From Paragonimus skrjabini miyazakii (lineage: Eukaryota; Platyhelminthes; Trematoda; Plagiorchiida; Troglotrematidae): a stretch of DNA of 64,000 bases. A program made the translations under genes and the position numbers. Positions 28,301-43,300 of this stretch are shown in pieces. Where the stretch lies: contig JTDE01001559.1 in the NCBI GenBank assembly GCA_014338405.1, positions 32,991 through 96,990 on the forward strand, written 5' to 3'. The notes beneath the pieces were generated by a model. That model had not been told where the DNA came from, did not search any database, and was given only the letters and a program-made list of their open reading frames with translations. The number at the start of each line of letters is the position of its first letter. Position 1 is the first letter of the stretch.

Positions 28301-31300
28301 CTTTTCAGCTAGACCCCTTTTTGAAAAAAACGCTCTTGTTGAAACTAGCCAGCAGCTCATATCCGTACCAGGGTCGAGATTTGAACTCTGGTTCACGTTC
28401 ACATAAATCAATCTTGCTGTTTGCTACTCCAATGACCTCACATTAAATATGACTGTCAAATTCAAACGCTCGGCTTCACCTGTTTATCAACAATGCCCGG
28501 ATGGCCCGGTGACGAGGACATGCATTATTGGCGAAACTCGAGCCTAGTGGTTCTTTTCGAAGCAGTTTGGTTTAAAAGTGAAAAGTGAATGCAAAAAGTA
28601 CCATAGTAGGAATAATGTGCGATTTAACTAAAAGTTGGTATATTCGCCACAGACTCAATGTACAGCAGGCAGAGGACCTGTTCAAAAGAAACATTGTGAA
28701 CAGTTTTGACTAAATTACTAGCCAGTAATTGTTTAACTTATGCTGTCTATCTAAACGTAACAGGCATCCCGCAGAGAAATGAATGAAAAGATCGAAATAA
28801 TCTTGCCTGAAATCGAACTGTCTTCCGTCCGGATTTTCTTTCAACTTGTCTCGGACACGATGGAAATTGTCCTGATAATCCCGATTCAACTGTTGACATT
28901 CATTGACTCGGTCCAGCAAGACTGATCTTAATGCGCGTAGAAAATGATAAACACGTTGTGTAACCAAGGCCTTAGAAAAGGTTTTCTGCCTAGTGTTTGT
29001 TGTTTAAGAGGGTAGATCTCGAGTTAATTAGCTTATGAGAAAGTATGTCTGAAGTATCTAAAACTGGGAAGCATAAAACTCGAGGAGGAAGTACGATGCA
29101 TTTGAATTACTAAGTAAAGCGTAATAAGTTATTAAGACAGCCAAATCCAAATGTGTAATTCTCAACTTTTACCTGTTTTTTGTATGTCATTTCTGGGAAA
29201 CGTAAGCATAAATCGTTTGAATACTGGCTTGTTAGAGTCCTCTGCCAGACTTCAACATAGGCTTGGCAGTTCAAGTTTATACTAGGAAATCAACTGTACT
29301 GTAAGTAATCTTTACTACTGACCATAAAATCAACTTGTTTAACGTAATCTCTCTGGTCGCTATTATCGTAACCTTATCATAAGCTTCACTCTCCCCTCTA
29401 AAAGATCAGAGGTATATAGGTGAAAACGCATCTTGATAGTGGAGCTATTAGACAGACCGTCTGAGAAAAACAAGAACCAAAAAGCAAGGAGGATTTGAAC
29501 TCCGGCCGCGCTTCCATGAAGTAGCCGTGTTGACCACTACGCCATTGATCCAACTTTAAGCACGATCAAGTGATCATACCTGAGTGTTCGGCCACACTTG
29601 GTTGTGAAGAATGCTTGTCTTGAGAAGAGACACAGTAACCAACTTGTCAACTCCAATCGATAACCTAGTTATTAGGACATATGGATCAAGTTAAAATCTC
29701 TGATTTCATTGAATCTGCTTAGCGGTAGTTTAGATTACTGATGAACGTCTGTGCTGAATGTTTATGGAATAGCTACTTGAATACAAAGGTTATGATTAGA
29801 TGGGAGTGTTGTTCAATTTGAAATATATCAGATCCCCGACTGTTCGCCAACAACCCGATATATAAGTGACACCAAAATCGCATCAGTTTCCTAATGGCAT
29901 TCGAATCCATATGCCGGTTCATTTTAGAAACCCTTGTGTTCCCGAAACATTAGCATAACTTTAGTGGCTCAATGTATTTCAACCCACTCGTAAGATTCCA
30001 ATACGTTTGACAAGCAAGATACCGGCAAGACTCTGAAGTCACAGAATGTACCAGGTAGCTTGGAACAATTCTGATAATGTTACGCAAACAAAGCATTAAT
30101 AATAATAAAACATACTTGGGTAGATCCCAAATTCGACTGACACCTTCAGTTACGTAGCGCCGACAAGCGACAATCAACTGATTGGTAACCTTGATGAACA
30201 ATGAGGTCACACGTTCCGAAGTGTTGTAATGTTGGGAAACGCTATATATCATACGTATTGCGTTGAGCAGAGTTGGCAGCTGCTGTGCGAGTTTACTCTG
30301 AAAAAAGCAGAAATGAGGAGGTTGTAGAGAGTTCATTAAAACAACAAATCAATACATTTTGTATCTGATGAAACTCTCGTAATCTCAACCAACCTACAAA
30401 AACAATTTTATTTTCATGTTGATAGACCAGTAGGCGAGTGGGCCAATCAGACAGACAAGGTCTTTGACACACAGTATGCTAAAACAAAACGTCCGTGATC
30501 TGTTTGAACAGTATTTCTCCAAAGTGGTTTTATGAAGGCAGAAGTGTCGAAGAGGATACTCATAATGAGTTTCGCTTATTTTTTTATACAGTGGTTTGGA
30601 TTGTTAGAAGCACTCAGGACCAACTGACCTAAACAGTTCATTCGTCCTCACAACGAAAGTGTCAAGGGTTTCTTCACGTTGAGCATGTCTGATGCCTTTT
30701 GGTAAGGCTTGGCGACGCAGTCTGCTAGAGATGAAGTCACTTTGAAAGTCTGCACAGGTCTATCGATCACGTTCCACGGTGCCATACTGAAGGTCCTGGA
30801 TACGTCAGATCACGTCTTCTCGAGGTCTCGGTCACTCTGAGAAGGAATGGACAGCTACCGCTCTATGCCTCAATTATCGGCTGATATCTTTTGAAAATTA
30901 CTTATCGACGTTGGATTTGTCGAAATAGGTCTCACACAGAGAGGAAAGACTATCTTTTACTTTGGCAGCCAGCGTACTGCGTGTGACAGGGGTCAGCTGA
31001 CCAATTAACAGTAAGCTGAGCGAGATTAGTGTATCCATTTAAGACGTAAACTTTTATTCCCCTCATACATTTAGACGGTAGCTTCTGAAACGAGGAGTGG
31101 AGTGGTCAGTTTTTCAATGGATTCCAAATGCCCTTTATTCCTTCAGTGCTGATTTGCCGCAGACTAGACCTTTTTCAGTTTAAGATGCCTAGATGTCACT
31201 TTCGCTTGCTTCAAGGTCAATTTAAGGTGAGTTCAGGCGAGCTATTTACTCACTGCACCTGGCGAGACCGCGTCCTCTCAACCTGTCAGAGCCAACCAAT

Positions 31301-34300
31301 TCCCGTGTTTTTCAGCCTACTCATGTGCACATTGGTCGTGTGATCCTGTTCGCTGTTGAAATCCAGTTAACCCCCTTGGGACATGTTAGACTGACTTCGG
31401 GACATTTTAAACATTTTAAACTAGGAAAGGCTTAGTTTGAAGGCGAGTTTGTATGAAGATCGCTCGGCAATCTATGCAACAAAAATGGATACCTCGGCAC
31501 CATTCGAAATGACCGCCGGCCCTTGTATAATTCTCACGAACACTATTGATTTAGAGTACATACAACTTGGTTGACAAAGGTCTTTGAATGGCTGCGTAAG
31601 TTGCATTTCAGGTCTTCTTCCTGGTAAACCGGGTTTTAATTTCCACAAAACGCTTCATTCGAAGGTCACTCAGCAAATGTACAGAAACATATGGAAATGG
31701 AAGCACGTTTCATGGTTGTTTTTCCCGTATATGAATATATATATGAATATGTTTGCAAATAGTTCTCAGACTAACGCCATTGGATTTTCGTCATCATATA
31801 AGAAATCTTCACTTTTGATTCGCTTTGAGTTCCTGAAGTCTGAAGTAAACGGGTTAGTCACTGGAAATGTTCAGCTGTTGAAAATAGCGCGTTGCTTATT
31901 GTATTGAACGTTAAAGTTGTGGTTCTCATAACATAGTGAGTTGAATGTTCCTCTCCCCCTAATGCGTCTGAACGCATATAAATGAGTATCTTAGAAAGCG
32001 AGATTAAGACCGATGATGAAGTTTGTATTACATGACGATGCTACTCTTTAATTCGTCTCATTCTCCCATAACATAATTTACAACGGTTGTGTTGGACGAG
32101 ATAAATGTCCTGCCTTCACTTACTGACAACAATAGTCGTTAAAAATTTGCGTGAACAGCCGGGACGGTTGCTAATAGTTTAAAAATCATTCTCTACTGAT
32201 GTTGTATCAAGGTACGTGAATACACCTCAATAACTCAACATTATGTGCAGTGTACTTAGTTTGCTTCTGGAAAGTAATATATGCGGGCTCCAAAGCGCCA
32301 GTTTCATGTTGTATTTTCAGTATTTGTGACCGGGGTCAGGTGATCGGTCTTATCTAGAATAGGAAGAATCTATCCCAGTCACCTTTTACTTCGGGACTGT
32401 CCGATGGGTACCGTGTAAATCAACGCTTCTGGTAACAAACGTGAGGAAGGACAAATAATTCAGTCACAGCCGTACAAAACGGCGTGAACACAGTATTCGT
32501 TCATGCATCTCTTATTATAGGAAATATATTCGATTTATACACAATATGTAGATTGTTACCTCTGGTTCTAACCACTTAAGCACACCTCTAGTGGTTACAG
32601 AGATACGTTGGTCCTAATCCGTGCTTGCCAAGCCATCAGCAGTGCTGGGTATGGCGAAACACTGTCATGTATGTACTGCCCATACTACGGGGTTAAGGGT
32701 TCAAAAACGTGAACAAAAAGTAAACCTGATACAATGTGTGTTATACTCATTTAAGATTAAATCTACGACAGTCTAAAGCTCATAATTAAGTGTTTCTAAA
32801 CGTAGAAAATTGTTTTTCAGTGGCCGACCGCAGTGGCCCGAACATATATTAAGAAATGTGAATGATGTTGGTACGCCATACTCTTGAAGACGGCAATATT
32901 GAGAGTCTGCATTGAAATATGCAGAAAACCTCTGTTTTTAACTAAAGAATATCAATATGGTGCCGTCAGATCGTCTTGCACACGACTACCAATTATCACG
33001 TGACAACAGTGATACTAGTACATGCAGAGCCGACTGACCTTTACTTTCAAGATTGAAGGACTGTTTAATGATGGGGGGTCACAAATAGATCCCACAACCC
33101 AACGTAGTAATCAGTAAACCTTAGACTTAGCAACTGGACAACACACCTATCCTAGGGGTCGAAGCGGTAAGCTGACTTCAGGTTCCACGAGGATGTGGTA
33201 TAATCACAATCCACCGCTCCTGACAGTTACTGAGGCCGTCAAGATTGGCTGGCTCAAACTTGCCGCCTGACTTCAAAAACCATTATTTACGAGACATAAA
33301 CGGCTGTTGCCTTAATCCTTAGTGAGCACAATGCAATAAACTTGATGTTTCCTTTCTTGCTTACCGTTTGTACTCCCTCTCAATGTTAAAGGTCTTAACT
33401 AGAATTCCTCCGCATCATTGATTATTTGGTAATGACGAGCCAGTGGGAAATACAGGCACCTACCTATCTCCGCCCTCCAGCGTTCTGTTCAAATCAGCCA
33501 AGGGATATCACTGTTCGAGGCGGCCAGTAGCGTTCATTTTGAACAGTTACTCACACAAAGAACTAGCACAAATGAAATCACACATGAAGTGGAGGAACGG
33601 TTAGCTAGAATCATCTGAAACACAAGGGTTACCTGACCATCCAGAAGACCATATTGCATGTTTGCTAACGAGGAACATTAGCCTGCAGATGTGACATGGA
33701 CTAAAAACTTCATGTTTGAAGTAGTTATATAAACATGAACAGCTACGGCAGCTGTTCGTCGTTTGGGTACAACGAGGGACTAAAAACTTCATGTTTGAAG
33801 TAGTTATATAAACATGAACAGCTACGGCAGCTGTTCGTCGTTTGGGTACAACAAGCGATGATCAACGTTATGCTAACAGATTAGAATCTCAGACACGTGA
33901 TTTCTGGTAGGCTACCACTTGCTATTATGACCGTTGCGATGTACTATTCAACTATGATACATTAGCTAAGTGAAAACTTGTGTTGGAACAGTATTACCAC
34001 GTTAAGTGAATGAAAGCATTCATCACTCAGCGAATCATGCCATTCGCACAACTTTGTCCCTGACTTGACCTTTCCGTGCAAAAACCTTCAAAAACAATGG
34101 CGAAATGTTTGTTCATTTCATCGATTAGCTCTGACTAAACATAAGTCACAGATGCCATCATGAAGCACACGGGTTCAAGAAGTAATGACTGTAGGCTCGT
34201 CCACACGATGATATTGTTAATTAATAGTCACTTCGTTTGTGAGTCTCGCACACTGTGTCTCATATCACGTTGGACTTGGCTACCTAATACGAAAAACGAT

Positions 34301-37300
34301 ACGAAGTGAGCATCACTGCAATTTAATCACGACCTTCACATTCAGATATATACTTCCTCTATCCTCTTCCTAGAAGGGATACAGTCCATCCGTATAGGTT
34401 TGGTGGGATGGGAACAGTGGTCGGTTTGTTTCACTCACACATGAAAAGATATTTTCGAGGGTTAGGAGGGTGTAGAACAACTTCAGATCAAGTACTTAGT
34501 GGGTAAAATCTGGAGGCAAAGTATAACGATATGTAGATGAAACGAGTGTTTAGCAGTTAGCCTTGGATTCTCGAAGTTCTTTAACAAAACCTTACGGATC
34601 GCGGCGTCTACACGTAACGATTGCCCACCGGAGAGTTTTACTGGTCCTAAGAGCTCACCGGGTTTGCATTGGCAAATGATCCAAAAAACGTATCGAGTGT
34701 AGACAGATATTTCACATTGTCTTTTGCTTCATTGGCAGCGGCTGTAATTCGATTGTCCTGTGGAGAAAGAGAGGAACAGGCGGAATTAGTTCCTTGCATT
34801 CAAAATGCTTACTGAAAACAATGTTAGTGAGTTTCTGTTCCAGTAACCTGGAATGCAACCGTCTGGCTCTTGGCAGTTCATCCATCGCCCCTCGTGGTGT
34901 AGCAACTGGGAACTTTACGTGAAAGTAATCACCCATTAAAATCCATGAAAGAGGTGACGTCGCAAAATTAATTTATCGGACCACTACATGTTTTCTACAC
35001 ATCATTCTTACGTCACTAATCTTCTTCAGATTGTCAGTAAATGACCAAAGATGCACATGACATATCTGATATGTTGTTCCACTAGTATGGTTCTTTGCTT
35101 GTGAAGAGGTTCGATAGTTCATGAACTTGTTGGGTATAAACCATATGCTTTATCAAGCCGAAATCTCCTGCTGATCTAGAGTTTTATTGGTTGTAGTGAA
35201 CTTCAGTGAACATTTTGTTGTTTATTAACAGTCTAGATAAAGCTGAAAAAAGTTTGAATGGTATAATTTCTACAGTAATTCTTCTCGCCTTTATCCATCC
35301 GATCCTCACACCATGAGTACACTCTATACGGCCTGTAACAATCTGGATCACACGATACTTACCAATTCACGCCAATAGTTGGTGATGCGCGCTTTAGCCA
35401 GATAGAGAGTGGTGATCACTGTGTGTACTGGGGGTGTTCGCATTTCATCGATGAGGCTGAATGAGATAGAAAAATAATTCTCGTTGTAAAAACACCAACC
35501 ACTATTATGTGTGGTTCATTGATAAAAAATGCTCTACTTTGATAGATTCTTCGGTTTCATGAACTTTTTGGGTTACCTTCAATAACGTTTCTGTCGGTGC
35601 TTAAATATCTGTGATATCCTTAACCATAGTGCCGTGTGGCAAAGTTTTTACCGACAGTGGTGTTGAAATCAGTGAAAATACTTAACTAGTCCTTTTCCAT
35701 AAATTGACATTAATAATCACATATTAAGAGTAGTTCCGTTTGAAATGAGAAACTATATTGGAGAATACCATTTACTGCTAGCTGTCAGGGATGTAATTTG
35801 CTAATGAACCTGTTCTCTTTCCCTCATTATCAAAGTGCCGATGAAAGACGCAGAATGTGACAACTTGGATTACATGACTGGCGGTTCCGGACGAGGGATA
35901 GGCGGCCGATCGTATCGTGCCTGTTAACAGAATTCACCTTCGGATACTGTTCGTTAAGACCTTAGTTACTTTCAGCGTCAACCCTCAGACAGGTTTGCCT
36001 AATAAATCAATGTTCATTCACATGAAAGTCACCACCTTTATGAGCTTTCAGTGCACTTATTAACGCGTAAAATCAGATTTTGAGGTGGGAAGGCATTAAC
36101 TCACTGTTGGCAGCCAAAACGAGCAACAAAATGACTTTAAGGACTTTTATACTTCAACTGTCAAACAGTCACAAAATAGATAATCATTCACTCAACTTAA
36201 GTAGTCAGACAATAGGATATCAGTCACTCAACGAACACAACCATCTGGCTAATCAACATTGACGGTGCAGTGCCCACATACATATAATCCATTACTGCAA
36301 AATTATGACATCCCGTGATAGTAACAATGTGATGAACAAGTGTTTTCGATAAGTCTCTCTCAAGTCAATATAGCTGCAAGGTTTCAACAACACGTGTCAT
36401 TAGATAAACCGTAAAAACCAAGATGTATCCGTTCGGAGGTGATAATAAAGACGACTGCTAAACTCCACATACTGAGTTAGATCTGAACTGGACATTGACT
36501 GCATGTATGTTTGTGGTTAGAATGGATATGACTGGTATATAGCCAAGGCAGTTACTAGGATTGAACAACTTTTTTTCTGAGAACACAGATAAGGGTTACG
36601 TAATCTGATTGCAATCGACTTGATGGTCGTCAGAATGCGCTGATGGACTGTTTTACGTTGAGGAATGACAACTCTGTAGACAACTCGGAATGCTTGGGTG
36701 ATGTCTATGGGATGTTTGGTGTCGGCAAGTAATTGATTTACGACAACCGGTTCCGATCAAAGCTGGGTGATGTTCCTTCAGCCTCTTTGACCAATACTGA
36801 GTCCTACGACCAACACATTCTGCAGTACAACACTAACACGAAGGTGAATACATGAGCACTGACTAGTCGTGGACTAGTAGCCTGTCATTCAGACTCAGTA
36901 TTTATATCGGTAATTATGTGAACCTGCTTCTTAAGGTTGCTGCTTGGAAGGTAGGTCTAAGTGACCGTTAGTTGTAACGGGGATAGTATACCAGATCAAT
37001 TTATTGATCTGATACAATATTCCCTTTGAACGGAAGTTTTATAAACATGGCTTTCCTTTCAGATGTGGGTATTATCTCATGCAGCTCGGTTGTTTGTTTG
37101 CAAGGTGTAGGCGCTTTGACGTTGTATGTTTGAATGTAGACGTAGCTATTTTTTATTGGTTAGGTCCCCTCCTCTCCCCCTTTTTCTTCTCTCTTCTTAT
37201 ACACGGTTTGCTCTTTCTTCTTCTTCGTGGCTACGTGGCAGTTAAGCATCAGTATGAACCACTGATGTATTGCTGTCTATGATGATGATGATGATGATCT

Positions 37301-40300
37301 CATACGGAATTTTGTCCGTCATATATGAAGTGATGAATTGCTCCAGATAACTATCTTATCTCAATAGGTTTTGGGCTGTTTTCAGCTCTTGCTCCATTGC
37401 GCCATCCAAACGAATCCTTTTTGTTCTAGTTACCAGGTGATGGACTAGATTTCGTTCTTGTTCAGTGGACACAAAACTGTTGAAGTTGATGTGTTTATCT
37501 GTCCGTGTAGTTTTGCGATATACTGAGCTACTCAGTGTACCGTCTAGTCATTTTGGGGAAGAATTGTCAAAAACAGTTGTTCGTCGCATCGTTAGTTTTG
37601 ATTTGATAGAAATTTTCCGACATCCCTTTATCTAAAAATCTGGAACTAAAGTATTCATATTACCAGTTATCAAGCCTAATTGGTTACATCATTCTTGGAA
37701 ATGAGGAGGTATATGGGGAATATGTCAACTTTAATAGTTTCGTAAACCGATATAGCTGAAATAAAAGTAAACCATTCTGAAAGCGTTGTTTTAACAACCC
37801 AAACAAGGTGAGCACATGAGTGGTTTTTGAAAAAACGGTTTAAAATCCTCAACTACCTTGCGGGGGCAAACGCTTTATGTCAAGAACCTGGTTTACTATC
37901 ACTCCATCAACACGCCAGTTGCCAGTGTTCGGTAGACAGCTTGATTACTATGTGACGACATGATCCGTTTGCCCTAACTAATCCACTCTTGTTCCGTTCA
38001 TTACCACGCACATCGACTGGCTAAACTAGGCTAAAACCGTAATGTAGTTAAACTAGTGATGAGCCACTTCAAACGAATTTATGTTGCATTTTATTTTGTG
38101 CAACAGCTTTTGAATAGTTTGTCGACTCGCAAAATTCAGCTATCTTGACATTATCACGTTTTGACACTCGACTTCATTGTCCATATTGCTTACGTGTAAA
38201 ATAAGAACATTGCACAAGTGTTTAGCAGACTCGTACACAGGCCGAAAAAGTTTGAAATTGTGTATTTGTTGGTTTGACAACACTGTGGTTACAATGGCTG
38301 GAACAAGTGGTTTCACAAAACCCCCCTCCAGTTGTCACGTGAGCATATACGGACATGCTGTGCACTCACTTCGTGAACCGGACCATGCGCGCTCGCCAGT
38401 AGGCCAGCTCCACAGACGGTCCAATATTGTCCGATTCACGACGAACCTGTTCAGATTGGTTCAGAAGTTTCTCTATCTCGTTGCCCCACCGCTGGACAAG
38501 GCGATTCAAGCGTTCCATAGACTCTGAACTGGTCACTAGTAAAAAACACATGACAGTTATGGAACACATGAATTCGAAATAAGTTTGTATAAACAATTTA
38601 GCTGTATACTCAACGTGATCTAACGGGTTTCGTATAGTTCTATTGAATAACATGACAAGACCTGTCAAATAGGAAGAACTCTAAGCAGAAAACCCGGCAT
38701 TCGGAAGCAGTAATGTGAGCATGAATGGAATCCACATTTAGCGACCGTGCATTTGCTATACCAACAGTGTTCAGAGGTAGCCATACACTGTTACGGGTTA
38801 AGTTAGAGAGCTGTTAATTCAACAACATCCTAAATGTGCTCGCTGTCTCAGCGAGCCAAAGTTCTTGAGGTGGTCTGGTTTTGGTTCACTACGGTAGTTG
38901 GAGTGAGATGGTTCACCGCACGACCCGTGTGCACTAGCTGAGACAGACAGGGTTAGAAGTTGAGGTGTAATGGACTTCTGTCAGTGTTCATTCATAATCC
39001 ATCATTCAGGTATACGGATCAGCATGTTACCAGGTTTGATTATATGGCTGGTGATTTAGTGCAATGTTGATTACTTTTTCACGGCTCATCGTCCACATAG
39101 GAGTTTTGTTTGGAAAATCCCCCTCAAGCATATGTACATGATGAGATTTTAAAATAATTTTCCTCCTTTACATGCTGTACAGACGGCTTAATCAGACGGT
39201 TGGTTAACCTGTTTAATACAATAACTAGTCCGAACCGATTAAGATGGAATAATTTTCCACGTTTCTAATGTGAATAGTATTATATAACCTGACCCCTGGA
39301 CAGAACCCAGTGGGGCTACAAAGTTTTGCAATATGTACTTTACACGCTTCACTGAAGCGTACTATTTCCCCTATTTTTTTATGAAGCTAGACTGTTGCAA
39401 CACCTAGTCGTATATACACATTATTAATATGCTTTATGAACTCATAGGAATGATCACGTAAAAAGAGACAGTTATTATTACTGTGTCAGCGTGTTCGTAG
39501 ATTCTAACGGTTTTTTGATTAGCTGTATAATAAAAGATGTCAACTGAGATAACAACAATTCTTGGTCCTTCGCTCGTATGTGAGTCACCACAACCCTTCT
39601 TCCTCAACAAAAATTTAAGCAAATGATGTGAAGTGATTTGTTTTGAACGCAGATCATGCCATTTTGTTTACTGTTGCCGTAAAATGAATGGCTATCTTTT
39701 GTTGTTTACTGTCGGATATGATTCATCATCACTCTGAAACTGAGTTCTAACTTATGAAAGACTAATTTCTTTCTAAACCTTTAGTTTAATACAGATCCGT
39801 GGAAAAGATAAGTAGTTCCAGATTGATCGCGTTTTCAAAGATGAATCAAGAAGTCCTTTTCCAGCTTTTACTGATGCATTCAATGGCTTCAGGTTTCGCT
39901 GGTTGAATAGGAGGCATAGGCTAATGTAGTCGGTCTTTGGTCTATCAATGTCTATCTGTGCCAGTGGTGTAATTCACTTTCTAACAAGTCACAAATTGCG
40001 TTCATGAGTGAATCTATCTGCGTACTGTTGACAACCTTCTTATAATGCAGTCTACTCCATAACGCTTCAAAGCTCTTCCACCGTAAATGGATATTTGGTC
40101 GTCCATCTGTGAGAGCTGAATCATTTCCGCTGAAAAGTGCTGATCCGGTATACATGGTATATAAATATATGTAATCTTTAAATGTCGGCTAAAGGTCCGA
40201 ATCTTGTTCCGACGAGTTTAAAGGGGACATAATTAGTCCTACAATGATGATCTGATGGCGAGTATCAAAGACATCCCCGGTATCTCGTTGTTCAATGCAT

Positions 40301-43300
40301 GCATCTAAATACTTACTGTTTAGTTAATACCAATATTGCGTTATCTAAGTCAGGTTGATCCATAGACTTTTACTGCACTAAAACCTCGATAGGAGATTAC
40401 AGCAGTAATTTTTTTTGAACCAGTTGGCTTCGTTAGTAAAGTTGAATAAAGCAATTCTAATCACCAATGGTTAACCATAAGGCTAAAGTAATGTATTAAA
40501 CGATTAGATTGATAAGTAGAGCGAGAAATGTGGTAGGGATATGATCAAAAGGACAAAATGTTGGACTAAGAATTGCCGAAACATCCGGTAGCATCAAAAA
40601 AGTTAGACAAACTCAAAGATCGGTGATGTAATTTCTGATTGGTGTTCCACAAACAACAATGTCAGAGTTTCACACTAAGACCACTGTCATTCCTTTTGTT
40701 TTAATTCAGCATCTCACAGCCTGTAAACTCACCAATGTTGCTATATGATGAGGACACAAAATAGACAACATTATGGACAACGCAACATAATGAAATATGC
40801 TTAGGGCTCAGGACGTTCTGAACCGCTGCTACTTGATCCGACCAAAGGGAACATAATGTACCACCAATCAACCTGCTCTACAGAGTATAGATATGGAGGC
40901 GCAGAGTAAATAACAAGATCCGTGGACGGAACCTTGAGTCGAACGTTTCACACTATCCCCATCTATATGCAAGTCAAATCTCAAGGGTCAATAAAGATAA
41001 TTCGATACTTGCTTTACTTATCGGCTTGCTTGAAACCCGTTACTCTGAAAGTTCCCCCTCTGATATCCAACTCGTTTTCATGTCCTCAGCTTAAGATTGT
41101 TATTCATGTTTATCATCCGTATGACCTGAAGGACTGCCATTATTGAGAAAATACAACGGAGAACGAAAAAACAGATGACGGCTTTATGTTTGCTCTAATT
41201 TCTAGAAGGACTGCACAAACTGGACCAGTTTTCCATGTAATCTCGATAAATTGGAAGTGAATCAATTTTTATCATGCATCACCCTCTTGTTTCCCAACCT
41301 GTCTTGCCTAGCTGAAATGACTAGCTTCTCGGTAACTCACTGAAGCCACAAAATCAAATGAATCGCTTGACTTGCAGACACTCATTCGGTGTCCGGATGT
41401 GTTCAATATGGAGCACCATACAAACGTATATGGAGAAAGCGTAATCATCTGATGATTTCCGAAGGAGTCACGACAAACAAATTGAGAAAACCGAACCGAT
41501 TCTTCAGAATCTTCGACAATCAGAGTGGTGTTGCGTTCGACCTTTCACATTTGTTTCCAGGTGACTGTGATTAGGTTTATTTCCTTCTGCCCGATTATCT
41601 CTTTATTCTCCCGCCATTTTTTTTGTCACATTAGCGTTCCTAAAACTGCAGACTTTTATGATCATTGTTGCTGACTTCAGTATCACTGAAGTGTTAAGCA
41701 GGAATTTACAGATAAATAGACATTTTATGTTCTTCCAACCAGCAATTTTCTTGTAAATCTTATGATGTCTGAACGTGATCAGTCCAACGATAGAGAAAAT
41801 TAACTACGTAGTGCACGGATTTCTAATCGTTCCTTCACGAGATGATGACATTTGTGGACTATTACACTTTGACAGGATGCAGTAGATTCCGATTTCAATC
41901 CTGTTGGAAATTCACAAGAGATATGACAAGCTCAAATTGAAGTCACTTGGTTTACAACAGTCGAACCATGTATTTCGTATGCCATCGCAAGTCATTCACT
42001 GAGACTACCAGCGGTTGAAAGGAACTAGGATGTGGCCGTGCAAAGACATAGTGGGGAATTAAAAAGACCTCGAACAGAGGTGCTAGGCAAAATTAACTGT
42101 TTTCGGCTGCCAGGTTTGAAGCGATGTACTTATCTAACTCGCTAGTCGAGAACGGTTCTCGACACGGTAACGCACTGCGCTAGGTGGCTCAACTTCATTC
42201 ATTACACTCCTTATTTCATTTTCTTGCCCAGTTTTTGTTGTATCCTTCCTCGTCACAATTATGGCAAGCAGCTTTTCGAACCACAATCCTACCCAGTCCG
42301 ACCTATCGTGATTTACTAACCTAAGGTCATTGTAGCGGTGGGCACTGCGCTCATTTCATAAGCACGATATCCAAGGTTTCGTCATGAACGTTAATATGAA
42401 CATGGTCTCTAGTAAAATGTTCTAAAAACCAGATTTAGCTGAATACTAAAGTTGGAACTGACGGTGATTGGTGATCAACTTGAAACCGTCAACTATTCAA
42501 CAAAGATGACATTCTTTAAATTACTGCTTCGAAGACAATTGAGGGCCAGTCTGGACTTGAAACCACTAGAGCTTTTATCACATTTGTCAAACTATTCAGA
42601 CTAGTAATCTTTCAGAGCCCGTTTATTGTGATATGGACCAAATAGGTCTCAACGTACTCATTAGAGTGGACCAGTACAAGGAATAGCCGTAGTCTGCGCG
42701 GAAGTTCAGTCACAATTACCTCCATACTAGTACAATACCTTCCAGGCTAACAATTTGGTCGGTTAAAACTAGCTTATTAAGGCCTCATTCTCAATGAATG
42801 AATTGTGTGCATATTGGGTTTATATCTTGAGCCATTAGTAATCTATGCTGGTGTTCTCACTGTCCTATCGGGTGGGTCTTCTTTCAACTGGGAGGGGTAC
42901 ACTCGTTATGATAGATAATTTCATACTGACTAGCTGGCATCAGCTCTATTTTTTGCATTCATAACGCGGATGTTTAAGCTGACAGATGAATCCCTCTGTT
43001 TCACGGTTCACACGGATAAAAGGTCACGTATACTTACGAACGTTTTGCAGGTCATTCGTATTAGATAGTTGTGCCACCAGAGATGATTCTTCACCGGTAG
43101 ACAAATCAATTTTATCGTCCATGTTTTCACGAGCGCTTGATAGTGCGTCCAGATATCGTTTGACACCTATGAAAAACTCTTCAACATCTGGGGAATGTGC
43201 AGGATGTTTTCCCAGACCACCCCAGTCCTTGAAGGTAAAGTTTAGATAAAGTAGCTAGTTAGATAATTGAAAACTATTTTTTTGGTTTTATTATGGTGAT

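Larger units (their letters stand above)
24564..28806. other. Intron, 4.2 kb (GC-AG), with SINE B and degenerate SINE A
   Basis: It contains the tRNA-like SINE B at 25103-25163, a GC-rich patch at about 25780-26060 with overlapping ORFs on both strands, and the degenerate SINE A pieces at 28345-28580. ORFs at 26640-26912 and 27279-27572 were not recognised. Confidence 0.65.
28927..30115. other. Intron, 1.2 kb, with SINE A fragments
   Basis: It holds an antisense SINE A head at 29483-29690 and a sense 3' fragment at about 29755-29865. Nothing else was seen. Confidence 0.65.

Noticed and set aside
39952..40155. Minus ORF with HLRWKSFEALWSRLHYKK as a possible extra dynein exon
   Set aside because: Exons 43038-43227 and 38370-38535 join exactly by phase, and this ORF's acceptor and donor phases do not fit.
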